DNA of 6,412 nt from Actinomycetota bacterium (GTDB lineage Bacteria > Actinomycetota > Thermoleophilia > Gaiellales > Gaiellaceae): the NCBI GenBank assembly GCA_005883365.1, contig VAXA01000222.1:1-6412 (forward strand), given 5' to 3'. The notes under the pieces are model-generated. The model was not told where the DNA came from and searched no databases. It saw only the letters and a program-made list of their open reading frames with translations. Shown one piece after another: positions 1 through 4,497 of this stretch. The position numbers and the translations under genes were made by a program. Numbering within the stretch: the stretch's first letter is position 1; each line of letters begins with the position of its first letter.

Positions 1-114
1 AAGCTCGTCGCGAACTGGATCCGCGAGGAGAAACTCGAGACGATCATCCCCAACGAGACGAAGATCACCAGCGGCGAGGTCATCGCTCACAGCGACCGCC
101 TCGTCGTCGCGTAA
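1..114 (+). CDS. 3' end of an unidentified protein (partial)
   Basis: The frame starting at base 1 is open for 37 codons and ends in TAA at 112-114. The visible C-terminus is hydrophilic: it begins KLVANWIREEKLE and ends IAHSDRLVVA. I see no signal, membrane segment or catalytic motif in this fragment and do not recognise the family. The start of this C-terminus faintly recalls the LIRE(G/D)K helix at the end of PilT-type ATPases, but the rest does not follow that family, so I give no function. It is a real gene end rather than a chance frame: codons are G/C-biased at the third position and a strong intrinsic terminator lies 20 nt after the stop. That terminator also separates it from the glycan operon downstream. 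Confidence 0.7.
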   Translation, partial: KLVANWIREEKLETIIPNETKITSGEVIAHSDRLVVA

Positions 115-133
115 CTCCGACCTCAACGCATTC

Positions 134-171
134 GAGTGAGGGCTCGGCAAGCCGAGCCCTCACTCCTTTTT
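134..171 (+). terminator. Rho-independent terminator
   Basis: A perfect 15-bp inverted repeat (left arm 134-148, GAGTGAGGGCTCGGC; right arm 151-165) encloses only two bases, AA, so the folded RNA would open the last pair and form a CAAG tetraloop. CTTTTT follows at 166-171. It lies 20 nt after the stop of the upstream gene and fits an intrinsic terminator for that gene. The arms are symmetrical, but the T-tract lies only on the plus-strand exit side; the minus-strand exit side lacks one, so it should act in one direction. Confidence 0.93.
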
Positions 172-216
172 CGCCGCTAGCTGAACGACCCGACGTAGCC
201 CGCGGCCTCTGTATCC

Positions 217-276
217 CTCACCCACAGCCTCGGCGCCGCCCGCCCCGGACCATCATCGATATCGCCTGTGGGTGGG
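217..276. repeat. Inverted repeat, 11-nt arms
   Basis: Positions 219-227 (CACCCACAG) are matched perfectly in reverse complement by 266-274 (CTGTGGGTG). One G-T and one further G-C pair extend the arms to 217-227 and 266-276. The 38-nt spacer includes an ATCGAT palindrome. It could be a structured 5' leader or a protein-binding site ahead of the small ORF at 359. It lies 45 nt past the terminator, has no T-tract and does not look like a second terminator. A chance origin in GC-rich DNA is possible. Confidence 0.4.
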
Positions 277-358
277 CCGAGCTTTGTTCGCAGACGGATG
301 CGGGAAAGGAGGACGCGCAGGAACGCTGCCGAACCTGGCGCGCATGGAGACGACCCCC

Positions 359-568
359 ATGGACACGATTGCTGGCGCGAAGATCCTTCAAGAGCGGTTC
401 TCCCGGTCCGCCTCTCTTCAACCTGACCAGGCCGTGATGCACGGAGATCGGCGCGCCACCTTCATCCGCATGAGCGACAGCGCCGCGATCATCAGGCATT
501 GGGGCGACAGCCACGCAGTCGCGGTTCCCCTTGAAAGCCTCTCGCTCCCGTCACGGAAGCCGCGCTAA
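359..568 (+). CDS. Candidate small hypothetical protein, 69 aa
   Basis: This ORF begins MDTIAGAKIL and ends SLSLPSRKPR. I do not recognise it. The ATG at 359 is preferred because GGAGA at 346-350 lies 8 nt upstream. The frame is open further upstream, with an ATG at 344 and a GTG at 272, but neither has a comparable ribosome-binding site. By hand count about three quarters of third positions are G or C, approaching the strong bias of the main genes. The N-terminal 30 residues look helical. Residues 31-63 alternate in a way that suggests three short beta strands (RRATFIRM, AAIIRHW, HAVAVPLESLSL), as in small beta-barrel domains. There is no signal peptide or membrane segment. It stands alone after a terminator, with no obvious link to the glycan operon. 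It could be a genuine orphan protein or a chance frame in GC-rich DNA. Confidence 0.4.
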   Translation: MDTIAGAKILQERFSRSASLQPDQAVMHGDRRATFIRMSDSAAIIRHWGDSHAVAVPLESLSLPSRKPR

Positions 569-592
569 CCTCGCTGCGTGCGCCTGCCGGAG

Positions 593-624
593 CCGCCGTT
601 CGTGCCGCGGCCAGAGCACGGCGG
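593..624. repeat. Hairpin in the convergent gap
   Basis: CCGCCGT (593-599) is the exact reverse complement of ACGGCGG (618-624). An alternative pairing uses GTGC with GCAC inside a bulged stem. It lies between the stops of two convergent candidate ORFs (568 and 634), where a shared terminator would be expected. There is no T-tract on either side, so any termination would have to be atypical or Rho-dependent. Weak support. Confidence 0.25.
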
Positions 625-633
625 ACCCGCGAG

Positions 634-846
634 TTAGTTCTCGGCGACGATCTCGCGGACCCTCTCGCGGAGACCCTCTGGAAGGCTCGCGAACTGGTCA
701 CTGTCGCGCACGGAACGAAGGCGATTCACGACGTGGTAGCGACGACGATCGAGACCGCCCCTATCCAGCAACCAGACGAGCGTCTCGACTGCTTCAGCCG
801 AGACGGACGAGCGGTCCGCTTGTCCCCTTCTTTCACGGTCACTCAC
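634..846 (-). CDS. Candidate small hypothetical protein, 70 aa
   Basis: This minus-strand ORF starts with GTG (846-844) and ends with TAA at 636-634. It is charged and soluble: the middle reads VETLVWLLDRGGLDRRRYHV and the C-terminus reads LPEGLRERVREIVAEN. It is rich in Arg and Glu, looks largely helical, and has no signal peptide or membrane segment. By hand count about 70 percent of third positions are G or C, most strongly in the C-terminal half. The frame stays open upstream to about 911 but has no other in-frame start I can see, and no good ribosome-binding site precedes the GTG. The residue pattern looks more like a real small helical protein than the low-complexity Arg/Ser/Pro shadows common in this DNA. 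I do not recognise a family. It faces the candidate ORF at 359-568 tail to tail. Confidence 0.35.
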   Translation of the reverse strand: MSDRERRGQADRSSVSAEAVETLVWLLDRGGLDRRRYHVVNRLRSVRDSDQFASLPEGLRERVREIVAEN

Positions 847-914
847 GACCGCCCAATCTATGACGCTGCCCGCTTGTCTGCAACGGCTTCGCCCCTCGGC
901 TGCCGCTCGCTAAC

Positions 915-960
915 GCGTCGAGCCGTTGGGCGGGGCGTCGAGTAGGCCACGTCGCCGACG
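915..960. promoter_or_regulatory. Direct repeat and palindrome upstream of the operon
   Basis: GCGTCGAG occurs at 915-922 and again at 935-942, exactly 20 bp apart, close to two helical turns. Immediately after, CGTCGCCGACG at 950-960 is a perfect palindrome around a central C. The group sits just ahead of a possible -10 element and the riboswitch-like leader, so it could be an operator for the glycan operon. No known regulator site is recognised, and such short repeats can arise by chance in GC-rich sequence. Confidence 0.25.
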
Positions 961-967
961 AGGCGAA

Positions 968-973
968 CAGAAT
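968..973 (+). promoter_or_regulatory. Possible -10 element of the glycan operon
   Basis: CAGAAT at 968-973 keeps the key A at position 2 and T at position 6 of a TAnnnT hexamer. It is one of the few A/T-rich spots in this region. Transcription starting about 7 nt downstream would begin near 980, just before the first paired base of the leader structure at 983. There is no convincing -35 hexamer 17 bp upstream. The support is mainly positional. Confidence 0.25.
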
Positions 974-982
974 ACCGTCGCC

Positions 983-1058
983 TGAGCAGGGAAAAACCTG
1001 AAGCCAGGACGCAAAGTACGGTGAAGCGCGAGTTTTTCGGGCTACAACCCTCTACTCA
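983..1058 (+). promoter_or_regulatory. Candidate GEMM-I (cyclic di-GMP-I) riboswitch aptamer
   Basis: The leader carries the GEMM-I hallmark order: AGGG (988-991), an A-rich run into ACC (992-998), a short hairpin CCTG/CAGG (997-1000 with 1005-1008), then ACGCAAAG (1009-1016). A variable region and GGGCTACAACCC (1039-1050) follow. The ends pair: TGAG (983-986) with CTCA (1055-1058) and AGGG (988-991) with CCCT (1048-1051). In known GEMM-I RNAs the GGACGCAAAG strand lines the c-di-GMP pocket. Departures from consensus are an A where GGGC is usual, loss of the G-C pairs normally closing the internal loop (GTA instead of GCC after CAAA), a very short upper hairpin, and a poorly defined third helix. 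There is no T-tract terminator between it and the start codon at 1109, so control, if any, may act on translation or otherwise. A degenerate copy or a variant ligand class is possible. Confidence 0.55.
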
Positions 1059-1108
1059 AGTACGAAGACGTTTACGCTCCGCCCTCAATCGCTAGCTCGT
1101 CCAGGCCG

Positions 1109-2392
1109 ATGTCTCATCTGGTGAACGCCAACACTCGTTCCACCGACCTCGTGGTGCTCGTAAACGGCTTTCCACGGCTGTCCGAGACGTTCGTTCTCCA
1201 CGAGCTGCTTGAGCTGGAGCGCCGCGGCGTGCGGCTACACCTGTTCGCGATCCGCCGCCCAGCTGAGATCGTGCAGCAGGACGCGCTTGCGGAGCTGCGT
1301 GCGCCGGTCGAGTACCTCCCCGACGGCGCGGTGCCGCACCAGCGGACGCGCCTCCGCCTGGCACACGCCGCTCTTCTCCTACAACGGAGACTCGGCTACG
1401 TGCACGGACTCGCCGACGTCCTCGCCTCGCCGGAGTACTCGCGCTCGCTCGGAGTCAGCGCAGCGCTGCTCGCCCACCGCATCGTCCGGCTTGGGTCGCC
1501 GCCTCTCTATGTCCACTTCGCGCACAAGCCGGCGACCATTGGACGCTTCGCCTCGCTACTGGCCGGCGTGCCGTACGCCCTCTCAGCGCATGCCAAGGAC
1601 ATCTGGCTGACGCCGGAGGCTGAGCTGGCAAGGAAGGTGCGCGATGCCGCTGTGGTGTTGGCGTGCACCGACCACGGTCGTGCGCATCTGGCCCGACTCG
1701 CCGACGGCCAAACCCCGGTGCACCTCGTCTACCACGGCGTCGAGCTGAAGGGCCGCACGCGCGCTGCGCGCCCCTTCGAGACGCCGCGGCTCCTTGCGGT
1801 CGGCCGACTGGTCGAGAAGAAGGGGCACGAGACGCTGCTCCTGGCGGCCGGGCTGCTCCGCGACCGGGGATTCGACTTCACCCTCCGGCTCGTTGGCGAA
1901 GGACCGGAATGGCCGAGGCTGCAGCGCCTCGTCCACGAGCTTCGGCTCGGCGAGCACGTCGTCTTCCTCGGCCCGCTCAGCGAGAGCGAGGTCCGGCTCG
2001 AGTACGAGAGCGCGGACATCTTCGCGCTGCCCTGTCGCAAACTGGCCAACGGCGACCAGGACGGACTGCCGAACGTGATCCTGGAGGCGATGGCACACGG
2101 CTTGCCGGTCGTGAGCACACGCCTGGACGGCATCGCCGAGGCGGTCCTCGACGGGGAGTCCGGACTCCTCGCCGAACAGGACGATCCGGACGTGTTCGCC
2201 CAGCACCTCGGGCGCCTGATCGAGGATGCCGATCTCCGTGATCGGGTCGGCGAGGGAGGTCGGCGCCGCGTCGCGCAGCATTTCGAGCGCAGCGCGAACC
2301 TGCCGCGGGTGGTCGATGCACTCGTCGAGGCGGGCATCGTCGCCGCCGCTCACGCGTCGGGAGACCCGAGGTCGCTGCGGGCGGTCGCCTGA
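1109..2392 (+). CDS. GT4-family glycosyltransferase (first in operon)
   Basis: A 427-residue GT-B fold glycosyltransferase of the GT4 type, predicted to transfer a sugar from a nucleotide-sugar donor to a growing glycan or glycolipid at the inner membrane face. The N-terminal acceptor domain opens with LVVLVNGFPRLSETF (residues 14-28), the style of colanic-acid-type WcaL-like enzymes. HFAHKPATIGR (136-146) and YALSAHAKDIW (156-166) follow. The donor domain begins near 225 with LLAVGRLVEKKGHETLL (228-244), continues with LRLVGEGPEW (259-268), and carries DGLPNVILEAMAHGLPVVST (318-337). Here the usual E-x7-E pair is D318 and E326, a conservative change. The ATG at 1109 is chosen because it places the first strand about 14 residues in. 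Its ribosome-binding site is weak (AGG at 1103-1105), which could matter if the leader controls translation. Length is normal. Exact donor and acceptor cannot be read from sequence. Confidence 0.93.
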   Translation: MSHLVNANTRSTDLVVLVNGFPRLSETFVLHELLELERRGVRLHLFAIRRPAEIVQQDALAELRAPVEYLPDGAVPHQRTRLRLAHAALLLQRRLGYVHGLADVLASPEYSRSLGVSAALLAHRIVRLGSPPLYVHFAHKPATIGRFASLLAGVPYALSAHAKDIWLTPEAELARKVRDAAVVLACTDHGRAHLARLADGQTPVHLVYHGVELKGRTRAARPFETPRLLAVGRLVEKKGHETLLLAAGLLRDRGFDFTLRLVGEGPEWPRLQRLVHELRLGEHVVFLGPLSESEVRLEYESADIFALPCRKLANGDQDGLPNVILEAMAHGLPVVSTRLDGIAEAVLDGESGLLAEQDDPDVFAQHLGRLIEDADLRDRVGEGGRRRVAQHFERSANLPRVVDALVEAGIVAAAHASGDPRSLRAVA

Positions 2393-3540
2393 TGCGGCTC
2401 CTCTACCTCTGCTGCGACCCCGGCATCCCAGTGCTCGGGCACAAGGGCGCTTCGGTGCACGTGCGGGAGCTGGCGAGCGCGCTCAGCCAACTCGGCGCCG
2501 ATGTCGCTATTGCCTCGCCAAGGACCGAGCCGGCCGGTGACACGCTCGATGCACCGATCGGGCTGCTGCCGCTACCGAGACTCAGCTTCGAGGCCTCCGA
2601 GGCAGAACTGGCCGTCGCGCTCGAGGCTCAGCGGGCAGCCGTGCTGGACGCCGCCCGCTCTCTCAGGGTCGACGCGATCTACGAGCGATATTCGCTGTTC
2701 GGCGACGGCGGAACCCGTGCCGCCGCCACGTTGGGAATCCCCCACGTGCTCGAGGTGAACGCGCCCCTACGCGAGGAGGCACGCCGCTTCCGGACGCTCC
2801 CGCACCCGGATCTGGCCGCCGAGATCGAGCGCTGCGTGTTCCGAGACACCAGCCGGATCCTCGCCGTCTCTCGCGGGCTGCTCCGGTGGCTCGTGGAGGA
2901 CGGCATCGATCCCGAGCGGATAGAGGTGGTACCGAACGCGGTCGCCCCCTCCCGCTTCGGCCCGCGGCGCAGCCGCCGCGGGGACGAGTTCGTCCTCGGC
3001 TTCTGCGGCAGCCTCAAGGCCTGGCACGGCATCGAAGTGCTCCTCGAGGCGTGCGCAATCGCCTTCCGCGAGGAGCCCAAGTTGCGCCTCGAGGTCGTCG
3101 GCAGCGGCCCGCTCCAACACCTGCTCCACTCAGCCGATCTGCCGGCCGGCCGGCTTCGGGCACTCGGTGCGCTCCGCCACACCGACGCGATCGAGCAGCT
3201 TCGTTGCTGGGACGTCGGCGTCGCGCCCTATCTCCCGGTCGAAGGTTTCTACTTCTCGCCGCTGAAGGTGGTCGAGTACATGGCAGCCGGCCTCTGCCCG
3301 GTAGCCTCGGATCTCGGCGATGTCCCGGCGCTCCTCGGCGGTGGCGGCCGGGGCATCCTCGTGTCTGCCGGCGACGCTCGCCCCCTCGCTTCTGCCTTCC
3401 TCGAGCTCGCCTCCGACCCCAAGCGCGCGGACGAACTCGGGCATCGCGCGCGCGCTCACGTGCTCGAGACACATACCTGGGACGGCAACGCGCGCGTAGT
3501 GCTCGGCTCGTTGCAAGGCTCACCGGAGCTTGCCGCATGA
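2392..3540 (+). CDS. GT4-family glycosyltransferase (second in operon)
   Basis: A 382-residue GT-B glycosyltransferase, GT4-like and distinct from its upstream neighbour. The N-terminal domain starts MRLLYLCCDPGIPVLGHKGA, with the Gly-rich GHKGASVHVREL loop (16-27) that binds near the acceptor. Later come IYERYSLFGDGG (96-107) and an EVNAPL segment (121-126). The donor domain includes IEVVPNAV (177-184), LGFCGSLKAWHGIEVLL (202-218), LEVVGSGP (233-240) and FYFSPLKVVEYMAAG (286-300). In this subgroup the first Glu of E-x7-E is replaced: the residue eight before E295 is Tyr287. The FYFSPLK(x)xEYMAAG form is familiar among GT4 enzymes. The start overlaps the previous stop by one base (TGATG, ATG at 2392), which indicates translational coupling and a shared transcript. 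It likely adds the next sugar in the same glycan; donor unknown. Confidence 0.92.
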   Translation: MRLLYLCCDPGIPVLGHKGASVHVRELASALSQLGADVAIASPRTEPAGDTLDAPIGLLPLPRLSFEASEAELAVALEAQRAAVLDAARSLRVDAIYERYSLFGDGGTRAAATLGIPHVLEVNAPLREEARRFRTLPHPDLAAEIERCVFRDTSRILAVSRGLLRWLVEDGIDPERIEVVPNAVAPSRFGPRRSRRGDEFVLGFCGSLKAWHGIEVLLEACAIAFREEPKLRLEVVGSGPLQHLLHSADLPAGRLRALGALRHTDAIEQLRCWDVGVAPYLPVEGFYFSPLKVVEYMAAGLCPVASDLGDVPALLGGGGRGILVSAGDARPLASAFLELASDPKRADELGHRARAHVLETHTWDGNARVVLGSLQGSPELAA

Positions 3541-4496
3541 GCAGGGCACTTGTCACAGGCGCGGCCGGGTTCATCGGCTCCCATCTCTGCGACGCGCTTC
3601 TCGCCCGCGGCGACGACGTTCTCGGCGTTGATTGCTTCACCGATAACTACTCGCCCGCCCGTAAGCGCGCCAACCTCATCGACGCGCTCGCGGCCGGACT
3701 CGAGTTCAGACGTCTCGATCTATCCTGCGACCCGCTTGACCCCGTCCTCAAGGGCATCGACGTCGTCTACCACCTGGCCGGCCAGCCCGGCGTGCGGTCG
3801 AGCTGGGGCGACGACTTCAACGCCTATGCTCGACGCAACCTCCTGGCCACGCAGCGGTTGCTCGAGGCGACGCTGCGCGCCGCCGGCCCTCGATTCGTCT
3901 TCGCGTCGTCCTCCTCGGTCTACGGCAACACCGGAGACCAACCGGCACAGGAGTCGGACCGGCCGGCACCTCTCTCCCCCTACGGTCTGACGAAGGCGGC
4001 CTGCGAGGAGCTTGTGGCCGTCTATCGCCGGGTACACGGCTTGTCGGCCGTGTCCTTGCGCTACTTCACGGCCTATGGGCCGCGCCAGCGACCGGAGATG
4101 GCATTCGCCTCCTTCATCCGCGCCGTCCTCTCGAGCAGAGCGCTCCACGTTCTAGGTGACGGGCACCAGACCCGGGACTTCACCTACGTGACCGACGCCG
4201 TCGCGGCCACGATCGCCGCCGCCGAGCTGGGCGCGGAGCCCGTCTACAACATCAGCGGCGGAACGAGTTCGACACTGCTGGGCGCAATCACGCAGATCGA
4301 GCAACTGACAGAGCAGTCAGCGTTGATCAGCTTCTCCCCCTCTGCGAGAGGCGACGCATATCGCACCAGCGCCGACCTCACGGCGGCCGAGCGGGACCTC
4401 GGCTACGGCCCGAAGGTATCGCTGCGCGAGGGTCTCGCCCTTCAGATCCACGCGGCCAAGAGTGAGCCCGTCGAGCTCGCCGAGGCGGTGGCCTGA
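3537..4496 (+). CDS. NAD-dependent nucleotide-sugar epimerase (SDR family)
   Basis: A 319-residue extended short-chain dehydrogenase/reductase, typical length for GalE-like and UDP-glucuronate 4-epimerase-like enzymes. The NAD-binding motif GAAGFIG covers residues 8-14, and the acidic VD at 31-32 after strand 2 favours NAD over NADP. The catalytic set is visible: SSSSVYG (124-130) and Y149-x3-K153 in YGLTK. RYFTAYGPRQRPEMAF (175-190) and GDGHQTRDFTYVTDAV (207-222) are the sugar-nucleotide-binding segments of UDP-hexose and UDP-glucuronate epimerases. It probably makes an activated sugar (for example the galacto epimer of UDP-glucose or UDP-glucuronate) for the two upstream glycosyltransferases. 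Decarboxylase or dehydratase activity cannot be excluded. The same frame is open far upstream (to 2886), but the ATG at 3537 is right: the Rossmann motif starts directly after it and it overlaps the previous stop as ATGA. Confidence 0.92.
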   Translation: MSRALVTGAAGFIGSHLCDALLARGDDVLGVDCFTDNYSPARKRANLIDALAAGLEFRRLDLSCDPLDPVLKGIDVVYHLAGQPGVRSSWGDDFNAYARRNLLATQRLLEATLRAAGPRFVFASSSSVYGNTGDQPAQESDRPAPLSPYGLTKAACEELVAVYRRVHGLSAVSLRYFTAYGPRQRPEMAFASFIRAVLSSRALHVLGDGHQTRDFTYVTDAVAATIAAAELGAEPVYNISGGTSSTLLGAITQIEQLTEQSALISFSPSARGDAYRTSADLTAAERDLGYGPKVSLREGLALQIHAAKSEPVELAEAVA

Positions 4497-4497
4497 G

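Larger units (their letters stand above)
172..982. other. Gene-poor interval between two transcription units
   Basis: This stretch carries no recognisable gene family and no tRNA or rRNA signature that I can see. It contains two candidate small ORFs (359-568 on +, 634-846 on -), a possible hairpin between them (593-624), an inverted repeat (217-227 with 266-276) and small repeats around 915-960 that precede a possible promoter. A strong Shine-Dalgarno-like run, AAAGGAGGA at 305-313, has no ATG, GTG or TTG at a normal distance. I saw no transposase, CRISPR array or mobile-element ends. Confidence 0.6.

Noticed and set aside
1..114. Identification of the first partial gene as a PilT-like ATPase
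   Set aside because: Only the LVANWIREEK-like start is reminiscent. The remaining residues do not match the PilT C-terminus, so no name is given.
531..863. A 110-codon plus-strand frame overlapping both candidate small ORFs
   Set aside because: It is dominated by Arg, Ser, Pro and Gly with no strand or helix pattern, typical of an out-of-frame reading of GC-rich DNA.
1009..1040. AGTTTTT at 1031-1037 as a terminator tail
   Set aside because: The bases before it do not form a stable stem ending at the T-run, and the run lies inside the riboswitch-like fold rather than after it.
1583..2353. A 256-codon open frame on the minus strand
   Set aside because: It is wholly antisense to the first glycosyltransferase, whose motifs are intact on the plus strand. 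The translated residues look like a codon-bias shadow.
2886..3536. Upstream extension of the epimerase frame, giving a 536-residue protein
   Set aside because: The extra region is Arg/Pro/Gly low-complexity sequence overlapping the real second glycosyltransferase in another frame. The Rossmann motif begins right after ATG 3537, which overlaps the previous stop as ATGA.
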